This document shows positions 37,099 to 47,268 of a DNA stretch of 64,000 nt, piece by piece; positions within the stretch are counted from its first letter, which is position 1, and each line of letters starts with the position of its first letter. The notes below the pieces were generated by a model. That model saw only the letters and a list, made by a program, of their open reading frames with translations. It searched no databases and was not told where the DNA came from. The translations under genes were made by a program, and so were the position numbers. The DNA is from Acinetobacter gerneri DSM 14967 = CIP 107464 = MTCC 9824 (GTDB lineage Bacteria > Pseudomonadota > Gammaproteobacteria > Pseudomonadales > Moraxellaceae). The DNA is taken from assembly GCF_000368565.1 (NCBI RefSeq), contig NZ_KB849542.1:1-64000 (forward strand), written 5' to 3'.

Positions 37099-37485
37099 AT
37101 GAGAATCATGAATAAGTTTACGCAGCTTCAACCGATTTCAAGAGAACTTATCATTAAAATTTCAATACTCAAAACGATGATGTACTGTGGGGTACTCTGG
37201 GGTCTTTATCACCAAGGTGGTTGGGCTATTCGTTCGGATCAAGAAGGTTATATTTTTCCATTTTGGCTCAATTCCGTTCAAGCGTTTCGTTATGCAAAGA
37301 TCCATTGGCCTAATTACACACCAAAAAGGATTACCCCAAAAGACTTTGAGGATGCACTATTACCCACACTCACTCGCCTCAATGTCACCCCTGCTTTGTT
37401 TAACTCATCATCAAAGAAATTTAAGTTGTCCACACAACAAATGAAACATTTCTTTTTTTCACAACCGCAAGTTGTTATGGCATAA
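37099..37485 (+). CDS. DUF2750 family protein
   Basis: 128 residues. The pattern LYHQGGWAIRSDQEGYIFPFW followed by A-x-x-x-W is that of DUF2750, a small cytoplasmic family of unknown function. The start is ATG 37099 or ATG 37108; neither is strongly favoured. No obvious operon partner. Confidence 0.7.
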   Translation: MRIMNKFTQLQPISRELIIKISILKTMMYCGVLWGLYHQGGWAIRSDQEGYIFPFWLNSVQAFRYAKIHWPNYTPKRITPKDFEDALLPTLTRLNVTPALFNSSSKKFKLSTQQMKHFFFSQPQVVMA

Positions 37486-37620
37486 ATATGGATATCACAA
37501 GAGAAAAGCTGTAAATTTTGACTTATTAGTTCATTTTTTGGGTTTGTTAGCTATTTGCAATATTCAAATTAAGCGCTAATTTAGTAGAAAACAACATAAC
37601 AAAGGCAAGGAAGAATATCC

Positions 37621-38052
37621 ATGACCAACGTAGCACAAGTACTTCAATCAAAAGCAGACCAAGAAACAGTATCAATCCGTCCCGATGCAACAGTACTCGA
37701 AGCCATTTCTCTCATGGCAAATAAAGGGATCGGGGCAGTTTTAGTGATGGACCAAGATCAGGTGGTTGGGATTTTATCCGAACGTGATTACACCCGTAAA
37801 ATCGCCTTGATGCAACGTTCATCAGACCATACGCACGTTTCTGAAATTATGACTGCAAGTGTAATTAGCGTTCAAAGATCACATACTGTAGAAGATTGTC
37901 TGGACTTAATGACTGATCGCCATTTGCGCCATTTACCCGTGATTGAAAATAATCAATTGATTGGTTTGGTTTCGATAGGTGATTTGGTCAAAGCTGCGAT
38001 GGAAGATCAAAAGAAATTAATTCATCAGTTACAACAGTATATTTCTGGATAA
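37621..38052 (+). CDS. tandem CBS domain protein
   Basis: 143 residues consisting almost only of two CBS domains (a Bateman module), which binds adenosyl nucleotides. Motifs: NKGIGAVLVMDQDQVVGILS in the first domain (residues about 33-55), MTASVISVQ as the start of the second, and RHLRHLPVIENNQLIGLVSI in the second. In this stand-alone form the family is thought to sense cellular energy state. AAGGAAG lies upstream of the ATG. Confidence 0.9.
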   Translation: MTNVAQVLQSKADQETVSIRPDATVLEAISLMANKGIGAVLVMDQDQVVGILSERDYTRKIALMQRSSDHTHVSEIMTASVISVQRSHTVEDCLDLMTDRHLRHLPVIENNQLIGLVSIGDLVKAAMEDQKKLIHQLQQYISG

Positions 38053-38113
38053 GTATTGCTCCCAATATGATCCATAGAATAACATGCTCCAAAAAAAACA
38101 ACCTCAAGACAAG

Positions 38114-38139
38114 AAAAAGCCAGCAATCGCTGGCTTTTT
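38114..38139. terminator. bidirectional terminator between the CBS gene and trpB
   Basis: AAAAAGCCAGC and GCTGGCTTTTT: 11-bp perfect stem, 4-base loop, A and T tracts on the two sides. Confidence 0.9.
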
Positions 38140-38158
38140 GTTTAGGTTTAGAATGAAA

Positions 38159-39367
38159 TCAGTTCAAACCCAATTTCTCAGCAACATAATCAGAGTCTTT
38201 ATCACCACGACCTGATAAGTTCACAACAATTTTGGTTTCTTTCGACATTTTTCCAGCTTCACGCAATGCCCAAGCAACAGCATGTGAACTTTCAAGTGCA
38301 GGTACGATTCCTTCAACTCGCGACAAAGTCATAAAAGCATCAAGACATTCTTTATCTGTAGCCGTTGAATATTCGACACGACCCAAATCTTTCAAGAAAC
38401 TATGTTGCGGACCTACACCCGGATAATCCAAACCAGAAGCAATAGAATGAACTGGCAATGGCTCACCTTGGTCATTTTCCAGTACATAGCATTTCATACC
38501 GTGGATTTCACTTGGTTTACCCAAAGTCAAAGTCGCAGAATGCATATCCGTATCAAGTCCATGTCCTGCTGGTTCAACACCTACCAATTTGACATCATTA
38601 TCATTTAAAAATGCGCTGAATGCACCCATTGCATTTGAACCACCACCAACGCAAGCCACGACATAATCAGGATGCTGACCGAATCTGTCTTGCGATTGTT
38701 GTTTGATCTCCTGACCAATAATCGCCTGAAAATCACGAACCATTTTCGGAAATGGGTGTGGACCCACCACAGAACCAATCGCATAAATAAAGTTCTTCGG
38801 ATCTTTTAAATACTCTTCAAAAGCACTATCCACTGCATCTTTTAGCGTTGCAGTACCACGTGTTACCGAAACGAGTTTTGCACCCAAGATTTTCATTTTA
38901 ACGACATTAGGATGTTCTTTTTCGATATCAACCTGCCCCATATGGATTTCACAAGGAATACCCACCAAAGCACACGCCGTTGCCAATGCCACACCATGCT
39001 GCCCTGCACCCGTTTCTGCGATCACTTTGCTTTTGCCCATATACTTGGCAAGCAAAGCTTCACCTAAGCAGTGGTTAATTTTATGTGCGCCAGTATGGTT
39101 TAAATCTTCACGTTTTAGATAGATCTGCGCCCCACCGAGTTGCTCAGACAAACGCTTTGCATGAAAAAGTGGACTTGGACGACCCACATAATTGGCAAAT
39201 AAATCCGCCAATTCATCTTGAAACTCTGCTGTATGACGAATTTCTTCATAGGCGATATTAATTTCATCCATTGCTTCTTTGAGATGTGGTGGAATGAATT
39301 GACCACCATATTCTCCAAAAAATCCTTCTTCATTTGGTAAAGCAATGCCATTAATTTGATGATCCAT
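38159..39367 (-). CDS. trpB: tryptophan synthase beta subunit
   Basis: PLP enzyme joining indole and serine to give tryptophan. 402 residues, with [12 protein letters not shown] at the N-terminus, the PLP lysine in [22 protein letters not shown], and the phosphate loop [12 protein letters not shown]. Neither trpA nor any other trp gene is next to it, so the alpha subunit must be encoded elsewhere. GGGAAAC lies upstream of the ATG. It has an early ATG in a good context, and the length matches the canonical TrpB1 type. Confidence 0.96.
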   Translation of the reverse strand: MDHQINGIALPNEEGFFGEYGGQFIPPHLKEAMDEINIAYEEIRHTAEFQDELADLFANYVGRPSPLFHAKRLSEQLGGAQIYLKREDLNHTGAHKINHCLGEALLAKYMGKSKVIAETGAGQHGVALATACALVGIPCEIHMGQVDIEKEHPNVVKMKILGAKLVSVTRGTATLKDAVDSAFEEYLKDPKNFIYAIGSVVGPHPFPKMVRDFQAIIGQEIKQQSQDRFGQHPDYVVACVGGGSNAMGAFSAFLNDNDVKLVGVEPAGHGLDTDMHSATLTLGKPSEIHGMKCYVLENDQGEPLPVHSIASGLDYPGVGPQHSFLKDLGRVEYSTATDKECLDAFMTLSRVEGIVPALESSHAVAWALREAGKMSKETKIVVNLSGRGDKDSDYVAEKLGLN

Positions 39368-39433
39368 TTGTTTCCCTTGCTTTGTTAGGCTGTGTCATAT
39401 CGAATAATGCTTAGCCCGATCCTATCTATTTGA

Positions 39434-40621
39434 TTATCGTGCTAAATATTTAGTGATATCTTCGATACCTTTTAAAGTCATTGGATACATATGATCTTCA
39501 AAAAGTGTTTTAATCATTGAAATTGTTTGTGTGTAATGCCAATAACTTTCTTGTTCTGGGTTTAGCCATGCCGTTTTTTCAAAATGATTGCGCAAACGTC
39601 TTAGCCAAACTTCACCAGATTCATCATTCATATACTCTACAGAACCACCCACTGATCGCAATTCATAAGGTGCCATACTAGCATCCCCCACGACAATTAC
39701 ACGATAGTCTTTACCATAAGTATTAAACAAATCCCAAGTATTCATACGGGATGAAGAACGGCGATGATTATCTTTCCAGACATAATCATACAAACAGTTA
39801 TGAAAATAAAAATATTCTAACGTTTTAAATTCAGTTTTTGCGGCACTAAATAGCTTTTCACATAAGGCAATATGTGAATCCATCGAACCACCAATATCAA
39901 ATAACATCAATACTTTGATACGGTTACGGCGCTCAGGAACCATTTGCACATCCAAGATTCCTTGCTTCGCTGTTTCGCGAATCGTGCCATTGATATCAAG
40001 TTCATCAGCAGCGCCTTGGCGGGCAAATTTACGCAAGCGACGCAAAGCAAGTTGCATCTGTCTAGTGCCTAGAACTTGCTGATCATCCAGATTTTGATAT
40101 TTCCGTTGTTCCCAAACTTTTACAGCAGAGTTTTTACGGCTAGGCCCACCGATACGCACACCTTCAGGATGATCACCAAAAGCACCAAAAGGCGATGTGC
40201 CTCCAGTACCAATCATCCGATTGCCGCCCTGATGTTTTTTATGTTGTTCGCGCAAACGCTCTTCCAACATTTTCATCAATTCTTCGAGAGAACCCGCTTT
40301 TAACAGCTCCGCACGTTGCTCTGGTGTTAGGTTCTTTTCGATTAACTCTAAATCAAGCCATTCTTTTGGAATTTTATGAATTTGATTCATCAACTCATCA
40401 AGATCAAAGGTTTGAATTCCTTCAAAATAATCTTTAATGGCACGATCAAATTTGTCAAAGAAACGCTCATCTTTGACTAAAATTGTTTTAGCAAGTTGAT
40501 AAAACTCTTCCTGATCGGCAAAAACCAAACCCTGACTAATCGCCTGATTTAAGTCGATCAATTCACGTGTTGTGACGGGAACACCGTATTTGCGAAGTGT
40601 ATAAAATAATCTCACAAACAT
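39434..40621 (-). CDS. VWA domain protein (CoxE-like), partner of a MoxR ATPase
   Basis: 395 residues. N-terminal helical part, then a von Willebrand A domain with the metal-site motif LMLFDIGGSMDSH. This reads DxGxS rather than the usual DxSxS, so one metal ligand may be replaced. It lies 13 bp after the MoxR gene, and MoxR-VWA pairs are thought to act as chaperone or metal-insertion modules, although the client is unknown. It is predicted cytoplasmic. AGGTGA lies before the ATG. Confidence 0.85.
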   Translation of the reverse strand: MFVRLFYTLRKYGVPVTTRELIDLNQAISQGLVFADQEEFYQLAKTILVKDERFFDKFDRAIKDYFEGIQTFDLDELMNQIHKIPKEWLDLELIEKNLTPEQRAELLKAGSLEELMKMLEERLREQHKKHQGGNRMIGTGGTSPFGAFGDHPEGVRIGGPSRKNSAVKVWEQRKYQNLDDQQVLGTRQMQLALRRLRKFARQGAADELDINGTIRETAKQGILDVQMVPERRNRIKVLMLFDIGGSMDSHIALCEKLFSAAKTEFKTLEYFYFHNCLYDYVWKDNHRRSSSRMNTWDLFNTYGKDYRVIVVGDASMAPYELRSVGGSVEYMNDESGEVWLRRLRNHFEKTAWLNPEQESYWHYTQTISMIKTLFEDHMYPMTLKGIEDITKYLAR

Positions 40622-40634
40622 GAGCGATCACCTA

Positions 40635-41486
40635 CTAACGTCGTGACATAAAGGCTAAACGTTCGAGTAATTGCACATCTTGTTCATTTTTAATCAATGC
40701 ACCATAAAGCGGTGGAATTGCTTTACTTTTATCGTGATTTCTCAATACATCTTCTGGCATATCGTCAGCCATTAACAAGCTTAACCAGTCGATCAATTCA
40801 GAAGTTGATGGAAGTTTTTTTAGACCTGGTACTTGACGGAGTTTAAAGAAAATCTGTAAAGCTTCATTGACCAAAATTGTTGAAATATTTGGGAAATGTA
40901 CTGCGATAATTTCACGCATGGTCGCTTCATCAGGAAAATCAATATAATGAAAGAAGCAACGACGCAAAAATGCATCTGGAAGTTCTTTTTCATTATTTGA
41001 AGTAATGATTACGATAGGACGTTGTGTCGCTGTAATGGTTTCGCCTGTTTCATAAACGAAAAATGACATTTTATCGAGTTCATGCAACAGGTCATTTGGA
41101 AACTCAATATCCGCTTTATCAATCTCATCAATTAATAAAACACAGCGTTCTTCGCTGGTGAATGCTTCCCACAATTTACCCGGCTTGATATAGTTTTTAA
41201 TATCATAAACACGATCATCGCCCAACTGACTATCACGTAAACGTGATACAGCATCATATTCATACAAACCTTGCTGAGCTTTGGTTGTCGATTTGATATG
41301 CCAAGTAATGAGCTTTAGACCTAAGCTTTGTGCAACTTGTTCAGCAAGCAAAGTTTTACCAGTACCCGGCTCACCTTTAACCAATAATGGTTTTTGCAAT
41401 GCACGTGCAGCTTTTACAGCCAGTTTTAAATTATCAGTCGCGATGTACTGATCAGTTCCAGTAAATTGTTGAGATTCAACAGCCAT
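40635..41486 (-). CDS. MoxR-type AAA+ ATPase
   Basis: 283 residues. Walker A is GEPGTGKTLLAEQV (about residues 38-51), Walker B is VLLIDEIDKAD, followed by ELPDAFLRRCFFHY (sensor/arginine finger region). MoxR ATPases remodel or activate partner proteins, here most likely the VWA protein encoded directly after it. The C-terminal lid carries the family PSTSELIDWL motif. Confidence 0.93.
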   Translation of the reverse strand: MAVESQQFTGTDQYIATDNLKLAVKAARALQKPLLVKGEPGTGKTLLAEQVAQSLGLKLITWHIKSTTKAQQGLYEYDAVSRLRDSQLGDDRVYDIKNYIKPGKLWEAFTSEERCVLLIDEIDKADIEFPNDLLHELDKMSFFVYETGETITATQRPIVIITSNNEKELPDAFLRRCFFHYIDFPDEATMREIIAVHFPNISTILVNEALQIFFKLRQVPGLKKLPSTSELIDWLSLLMADDMPEDVLRNHDKSKAIPPLYGALIKNEQDVQLLERLAFMSRR

Positions 41487-41505
41487 GTTTTAACCTTATT
41501 TTTAT

Positions 41506-41925
41506 TTAAAGAGGTGAAGAATTATTTGTCTTAGAGCTAAGATCAGTCGTGTTTTTAGTCATCTTAAATTTTGACCAAAAATAACCAATGACCAAGCCCA
41601 AACCGAGTACCAAACTGATCAAAGATAAATTTGACCAAATTAAAGATCCATCTTTTGTTAATACACCAAAAAGCAATCCAAAAAATGCAGGTGCGATAGA
41701 TGAATTTGGTCCTTCTGAAATTGAAGGTGTTGCGATCAATGCAAACACCACTGCCCAACTAATACCACCCAATGGTTGAGGCAGGCGCTTTTGCACGCCA
41801 TACCAACACCACAAAATGATCAAGGCACCTACGATATATACCGCTATTGCAATGCTATCCTCAGGAATCACATCAAGCAAAGAAACGGCATTATCCCAAA
41901 GTCCTGATTGATCTTCACGCACCAC
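41506..41925 (-). CDS. small multi-pass membrane hypothetical protein
   Basis: About 139 residues with four hydrophobic segments ([50 protein letters not shown]). Not recognised. The frame opens with an ATG at 41949, but GTG at 41925 (or 41922) has AGAGGG at a better distance. The first choice would overlap the ycgL end more. It lies between ycgL and the MoxR gene on the same strand and may belong to that operon. Confidence 0.6.
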   Translation of the reverse strand: MVREDQSGLWDNAVSLLDVIPEDSIAIAVYIVGALIILWCWYGVQKRLPQPLGGISWAVVFALIATPSISEGPNSSIAPAFFGLLFGVLTKDGSLIWSNLSLISLVLGLGLVIGYFWSKFKMTKNTTDLSSKTNNSSPL

Positions 41926-42220
41926 GTAGTCCCTCTGGTTCAACCGCATTAGGATTAATTAAACCCTCTGGCGGCATTTGAATAAAGAAGCCTTTTGTGA
42001 GTAATGAATCAAGAACATGTAAAATGTTGGCTCTAGCCAATTTTCGAGACTCACTTAATTCTAAGTGCATCACAAAAGTTGCACGACCAAAAGCCATTTT
42101 CAATGTATCTGGGACCACTTCTAATGGATCAGCTTCATCATCTTGGTTTGGATAATCTGGACGAGCCACATAAAGATACATTTCATCTTTTTTGCTCGAT
42201 TTGTAAATATCACAATGCAT
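41915..42220 (-). CDS. ycgL: YcgL domain protein
   Basis: Small YcgL-family protein, about 101 residues, function unknown. The conserved N-terminus [19 protein letters not shown] fixes the ATG at 42220, although the ribosome binding site is poor; the frame could be extended to 42280. FMHLELS-type and GFFIQMPP motifs follow. It is downstream of rnd on the same strand, as in other gammaproteobacteria. Confidence 0.85.
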   Translation of the reverse strand: MHCDIYKSSKKDEMYLYVARPDYPNQDDEADPLEVVPDTLKMAFGRATFVMHLELSESRKLARANILHVLDSLLTKGFFIQMPPEGLINPNAVEPEGLRGA

Positions 42221-42347
42221 TGTCACAACAGCACCTAAAAACTTAAAAGACAGCATACAACAAAAATACGACTGATACATTAGCGATTATTAACGCATCA
42301 GTCGTATTTTTAAACGAAAATGTATATTTTATAAATTCAGCCAAAAA

Positions 42348-43490
42348 CTATTCGGCGACTTTTATCTGTGTAGACAAATAACTTTCATCTTTTGATAAAA
42401 GACCAATCAAAGGCTTAGTCAAGCAATCATAACGCCAGCCCAAGAGATAGCTAGGCAAGTCTTGTTCATCATTATGAAAAACAATATGTTGATAAATAGC
42501 ATTTAACCATTTTTTACGAAGCAGTACTTCTTTGGGAATCGACATTTCAGTTGATACACGCTGAATCAGCTGTTCAGCCTGCTCGCTAATCTCTTTTGAA
42601 GAATGTCGGATCGGACGTGCAATGCGTAATGGCCACTGCTCTGCTTCTGGTAGATATTTCAATAAATCCAAAATTGTTTTGCCGTGTTCACGAACCACAT
42701 TTGGACGAATATTTTTAACAGTCGATAACTGGAAATTATTCTTAGGATTTTTTTCAACCAAATCAATCATGGTTGAATTTTTTAAAATAAAACTACGCGG
42801 CAGATTTAAAGCCTTAACCATCTGTTCACGCCAGATTGCAATTTGCTGTAATTGCATCAATTGACGACGTGAATGACGATAATTCCCCACATCTAGATAA
42901 AGTTGCTCAAGTGGTGTTTCAGTCGCGATTTCATGAGTCAGGCTATTGCAATCTTCAACAGCGCAATCATAGAGGTTTTTTTGACTAAGTTCGGATTTGA
43001 CCTTTTCAGCAAGTTGCATGATGTAGAGCACATCATTTGCGGCATAATTCATCTGCTCAGGCGTCAAAGGACGTGCCAGCCAGTCTGAACGAGTCTGATC
43101 CTTCTCAATGTCTATATCTAGCATGTTCTTTAAAGCATTTTGATAACTGACTTGCAGACCATGACCTAAAAAAGACATCGCGACTTGCGTATCAAAGACA
43201 TTTTCAAGCGCTTTGTTTTGAGAATAATGATAAATCAGATCTACATCTTCACTACATGCATGAAAAACATTTTGATTTGCTTGGAAAATTTTACTCCAGA
43301 ACTCAGACAGATCCAGCGTAGTGCCATCAAGCAAAAAAACGCTTTCTTTGATATTGATTTGGAACACGCCAAGTTTCGGCCATAGTGTATCGACCTTGAT
43401 AAATTCAGTATCGAGACCATAGGTTTTGTATTGACTCATTAAGGTCAGTACATCGGCAAGTTCAGCTTGTTGCTGGATAAATTGGAACAT
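42348..43490 (-). CDS. rnd: ribonuclease D
   Basis: 3'-5' exoribonuclease that trims tRNA and other small RNA 3' ends. About 380 residues. The DEDD exonuclease residues are visible: LDTEFIKV (first Asp and Glu), HACSEDVDLI and YAANDVLYIMQL (DEDDy type). An HRDC domain follows (QLQQIAIWREQMVKALNLPR) plus a further C-terminal helical domain. The frame opens at a TTG (43505); ATG 43490 (MFQFIQQQ) is the likely start. The ycgL gene follows it. Confidence 0.9.
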   Translation of the reverse strand: MFQFIQQQAELADVLTLMSQYKTYGLDTEFIKVDTLWPKLGVFQINIKESVFLLDGTTLDLSEFWSKIFQANQNVFHACSEDVDLIYHYSQNKALENVFDTQVAMSFLGHGLQVSYQNALKNMLDIDIEKDQTRSDWLARPLTPEQMNYAANDVLYIMQLAEKVKSELSQKNLYDCAVEDCNSLTHEIATETPLEQLYLDVGNYRHSRRQLMQLQQIAIWREQMVKALNLPRSFILKNSTMIDLVEKNPKNNFQLSTVKNIRPNVVREHGKTILDLLKYLPEAEQWPLRIARPIRHSSKEISEQAEQLIQRVSTEMSIPKEVLLRKKWLNAIYQHIVFHNDEQDLPSYLLGWRYDCLTKPLIGLLSKDESYLSTQIKVAE

Positions 43491-43792
43491 CTTGATTTGA
43501 GTCAAATTTTGTATTTGAAATAATGGAATATTACCCTAATTTATAACATTTAAATATAAGAATTTTCCACTAATTTTCAATAAAAAACTGATTTGTATTG
43601 ATTAGCGAAAACCTCTATTATTTATTAGTACATTTTAACAATAAGTCAAAAAATGCTATAAATTAATTAATATATTATAATAAAGCTAAATTGTTTTGTT
43701 TGTAACAAAACTTATTTTATAAAAATGAAGCAAATGTACAAGTCATTTTACTTCATTTTTATATATTCTTAATAAGATAAATACCTTAGTTT

Positions 43793-44389
43793 TTATCTCA
43801 TTTTCATACGATTGTGTACTGCTTGACTCAAAGTGTGGCTATCCACATATTCAAGTTCACCACCTTGTGGCACGCCTTGTGCAATTCTTGTCATTTGCAC
43901 AGGTAAGTGTTTAGCCGCTTCAACCAGATAGTGCGCTGTAGCTTGACCTTCAACCGTAGCATTAGTTGCTAAAATCACTTCTTGGACCTTGCCATCACTT
44001 AAACGCTGAATCAGATACGGAATGCCAATTTCTTCAGGTCCAATCCCATCCAGCGGTGATAAATGTCCACCAAGCACGTGATATTTACCTCTAAAACTAC
44101 CGCTTTGTTCAATCGCCATTACATCGGCTGGAGATTCAACTACACAGAGTAAACCATCATCACGATCATTAGACTGGCAAATATCGCAAATCTCATTTTC
44201 AGTCAATGAATGGCAAATCTCACAATCATGGATATAAGAAGTCGCTTCATTTAACGCATGCGCCAAACCGACAGCACCTTCTTTATTTTTCATGATGAGA
44301 TGTAATGCCATGCGCTGAGCCGATTTTGGTCCAACACTTGGTAAGATACGCAGTGCTTGTACAAGCTGATCAAATCTGTCGCTAAACAC
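43793..44389 (-). CDS. recR: recombination mediator RecR
   Basis: Acts with RecF/RecO to load RecA at gaps. 198 residues: N-terminal helix-hairpin-helix (LRILPSVGPKSAQRMALHL), zinc finger CEICHSLTENEICDIC, Toprim domain with VEGQATAHYL and the C-terminal EYVDSHTL. It follows ybaB by 10 bp on the same strand, the usual ybaB-recR pairing. Confidence 0.97.
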   Translation of the reverse strand: MFSDRFDQLVQALRILPSVGPKSAQRMALHLIMKNKEGAVGLAHALNEATSYIHDCEICHSLTENEICDICQSNDRDDGLLCVVESPADVMAIEQSGSFRGKYHVLGGHLSPLDGIGPEEIGIPYLIQRLSDGKVQEVILATNATVEGQATAHYLVEAAKHLPVQMTRIAQGVPQGGELEYVDSHTLSQAVHNRMKMR

Positions 44390-44399
44390 TTATATTTCC

Positions 44400-44729
44400 T
44401 TAGAATAAACCTGCTAGACCTGGTGGTAAACCCATGCCTGAGTTTGCAGATTTCATTTTTTCTTCAGAAATCACTTCTGCTTGACGTGCTGCATCATTCA
44501 TCGCAGCGGCAATCAAGTCTTCGATCATATCTGGATCATCTTGTAAAAGTTCAGGATTGATCTCAATACGTTTTACAACATTGCGGCAAGTCATAGTCAC
44601 TTTAACCAAACCACCACCTGCTTCTGCATGTACTTCGGTTTGAGCGAGCTCTTCTTTCGCCTTTTTGGCATTGTTTTCAACTTCTTTTTGCATGCGTTGA
44701 GCTTGCTGCATGAGCATATTAATGTTCAT
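44400..44729 (-). CDS. ybaB: YbaB/EbfC nucleoid-associated protein
   Basis: DNA-binding nucleoid protein of the YbaB/EbfC family, about 109 residues. [20 protein letters not shown] is the family start, and the ATG at 44729 has GGAG five bases upstream; the extension to 44744 is not needed. [15 protein letters not shown] is the central strand pair, and the tail is Met/Gly-rich. It precedes recR in the same operon. Confidence 0.93.
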   Translation of the reverse strand: MNINMLMQQAQRMQKEVENNAKKAKEELAQTEVHAEAGGGLVKVTMTCRNVVKRIEINPELLQDDPDMIEDLIAAAMNDAARQAEVISEEKMKSANSGMGLPPGLAGLF

Positions 44730-44818
44730 AGTTTCTCCGAACATACTTGGATTTGTTTAACGATCATAGCAAAATCTTGATCTTGTCTACGACAGTTAAA
44801 CACACCCCATTTAAAAAA

Positions 44819-46006
44819 TTAAATTAAATCTAAACCATGTGACAAGTCACGAATAATATCATCAGCGTCTTCAAGACCAACTGACAAACGAATGAGACCT
44901 TCACGAATCCCTGCTGCAGCTTTTGCTTCAGGAGAAAGTTTGCCATGTGTCGTAGTCGCTGGATGAGTAATGGTTGATTTTGCATCACCCAAATTACCTG
45001 TAATCGAAATAAACTGAGTATTGTCGATGACTGTCCAAGCCCCTTCACGCTCACCTTTTACTTCAAATGAAACGATGCCGCCAAAACCTAATTGTTGTTT
45101 CGCTGCAAGTTCATGACCAACATGATCCTTCAAACCAGCATAATAAACTTTTTCGACTTTATCATGCGCTTCAAGCCATTCTGCAATTTTTTGTGCACTA
45201 GCCGAATGCGCTTTCATACGTAAGCGTAAAGTTTCCAAGCCTTTCAAAAATACCCATGCATTGAATGGGCTCATCGAAGGACCTGTGGTACGAACATAAC
45301 CAAAAACTTCTTCAAGTAATTTATGATTACCAACGACAGCACCACCAAGCGCACGACCTTGACCATCAAGATATTTAGTTGCTGAATATACCACTAAATC
45401 TGCACCAAATTTTAATGGTTGCTGCAACACAGGCGTACAGAAACTATTATCAATCGCAAGCAAAGCATCATTTGCATGAGCTAAATCGGCCAAAGCTTGA
45501 ATATCAGCAATTTCAGCTAAAGGATTTGATGGTGATTCAACAAATAAAAGCTTGGTTTCTGGACATACAGCATTTTTCCATGCATCTAAATCTGTCAAAT
45601 CTACAAAATCAACAGCAACATTGAATTTAGCAACATACTTTTCAAATAAAGATACAGTAGAACCAAATACAGCACGTGAACAAATCACATGATCACCAGC
45701 CTTAAGATAAGACATTGCCACAGCCATAATCGCTGCCATACCCGAACTTGTTGCAACAGCACGCTCACCACCTTCCAAAGCTGCTAAACGTTTCTCAAAC
45801 ATTGCAACGGTAGGATTGGTAAAACGAGAATAGATATTGCCCGGCTCTGCACCTGAAAATTTAGCAGCTGCTTCAGCAGCATTTTCATACACAAATGACG
45901 AGGTGAGGAAAATCGGCTCACCGTGTTCACCTTCAAAACTACGTGTATGACCTGTGCGGATCGCTAAGGTATCAAGTTGGTATTCAAGGTCTTCTTGTTG
46001 GCTCAT
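44819..46006 (-). CDS. metZ: O-succinylhomoserine sulfhydrylase
   Basis: PLP enzyme of the Cys/Met metabolism family that makes homocysteine directly from O-succinylhomoserine and sulfide. 395 residues with TRTGHTRSFEGEHGEPIFL (N-terminus), YSRFTNPTVAMFE, and the PLP lysine in VVYSATKYLDGQG. The choice of metZ over metB rests on overall likeness to the Pseudomonas/Acinetobacter type. Confidence 0.85.
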   Translation of the reverse strand: MSQQEDLEYQLDTLAIRTGHTRSFEGEHGEPIFLTSSFVYENAAEAAAKFSGAEPGNIYSRFTNPTVAMFEKRLAALEGGERAVATSSGMAAIMAVAMSYLKAGDHVICSRAVFGSTVSLFEKYVAKFNVAVDFVDLTDLDAWKNAVCPETKLLFVESPSNPLAEIADIQALADLAHANDALLAIDNSFCTPVLQQPLKFGADLVVYSATKYLDGQGRALGGAVVGNHKLLEEVFGYVRTTGPSMSPFNAWVFLKGLETLRLRMKAHSASAQKIAEWLEAHDKVEKVYYAGLKDHVGHELAAKQQLGFGGIVSFEVKGEREGAWTVIDNTQFISITGNLGDAKSTITHPATTTHGKLSPEAKAAAGIREGLIRLSVGLEDADDIIRDLSHGLDLI

Positions 46007-46122
46007 CTTTAAAATCCAGTCTGAAACTGCCTTTGTACAAAATTGCCAACATTTTGAGCGTCTAATGTATTTAAGGTCAAGGTAAAATGTGAAAATATCG
46101 CATAGACTTCGTACAATCTTTT

Positions 46123-47268
46123 ATGAATAAAGGTCGATCAGCGCACATGGATCAAGGATTAAGCAAATTTAAAAACCGTAAAATTAAACTAAAAAACCTA
46201 TCTACTCGTATTTTTAATGGAAAATCGTTAGTTTTATCACAAACGACTCCTTATGAAATCGTGGCGCATTATCATAAATCGAATGTGCGTTATTATGCTG
46301 CGAAAAACCGTAAGCATTTAGAACCATTGGTTTTTGTTGCACCACTTGCGATTAACATGTCGATTTATGATCTATACCCTTATCGCTCATTGGTCAAACA
46401 TTTTTCTGATAGTGGTTATGACGTTTATTTGGTCGATTGGGGCAAACTGACTTATGCCGATCAAGAATTGAATTTTTTAAATTTTATTGACGAAGCTTTA
46501 CCTTTTTTTGTTGATAAAATACGTGAACATTCTCATAGCGATCAAATTTCACTGCATGGTTGGAGCATGGCAGGTATTTTTGCCTTACTTTATACCGCTT
46601 ATCGCCAACCCAACTACGTCAAGAACCTGATTGTTTTGGGTAGCCCAATTGATAGTTATGCATCAGGTGGTTTGGGCAAATTGTATAAAAATTTACATGA
46701 ATATATTCGCAATATTCCCAAACTTAAAAAAGTCATGTTTTATGGTCGCATTCCAAACCGTTTGATTCATACACCGGGGATTTTAAATGCCATTGGTTTT
46801 AAAATTTTAGATCCTAAAGGTTGGTATGAGGGGCATAAACAACTATTACTCAATCTTGATGATCAGCAAACACTGCATGAACACGCCACTTTAGGTAATT
46901 TTTTAAATCATATGATTGATTATCCAGGAGGAGTCAATCAGGACATGATCTTTAATGTATGGCTACAAAATCCGTTGAAAAATGGTGTAATAAAGCTCTA
47001 TGGAAAAGAAATTTCCATTAAAAATATCGATTGTTCACTTTTTGTGGGTGCAGGCAAAAGTGACCAAATGGTATTAGCAGCGTCTGTAGAGCCGCTGACT
47101 CAAATTACCAAGAGTAAAGATGTGACTTATACATTGATACCGGGCGGACATCTTGGTTTGATGTCGAGTCAGAAATCTTCAGAACAATTTTGGCCAGTAC
47201 TGACTCAATGGTTAGATGACCGATCCACCCCATATCCTGTAAAAAATTTAGATTTAAATGCGTCATAA
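46123..47268 (+). CDS. PHA-synthase-like alpha/beta hydrolase
   Basis: 381 residues of the PhaC/class III synthase superfamily, with YDVYLVDWGKLTYADQEL and the nucleophile elbow HGWSMAGIFALLY. In real PHA synthases this box has Cys (G-x-C-x-G); here it is Ser, so the protein may be a lipase/esterase or depolymerase instead. The catalytic Asp and His regions SLFVGAGKSDQMV and IPGGHLGLM are visible. No phaA/phaB genes adjoin. The start is ATG 46123, or ATG 46147 (MDQGLSKF); neither has a strong ribosome binding site. Confidence 0.75.
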   Translation: MNKGRSAHMDQGLSKFKNRKIKLKNLSTRIFNGKSLVLSQTTPYEIVAHYHKSNVRYYAAKNRKHLEPLVFVAPLAINMSIYDLYPYRSLVKHFSDSGYDVYLVDWGKLTYADQELNFLNFIDEALPFFVDKIREHSHSDQISLHGWSMAGIFALLYTAYRQPNYVKNLIVLGSPIDSYASGGLGKLYKNLHEYIRNIPKLKKVMFYGRIPNRLIHTPGILNAIGFKILDPKGWYEGHKQLLLNLDDQQTLHEHATLGNFLNHMIDYPGGVNQDMIFNVWLQNPLKNGVIKLYGKEISIKNIDCSLFVGAGKSDQMVLAASVEPLTQITKSKDVTYTLIPGGHLGLMSSQKSSEQFWPVLTQWLDDRSTPYPVKNLDLNAS

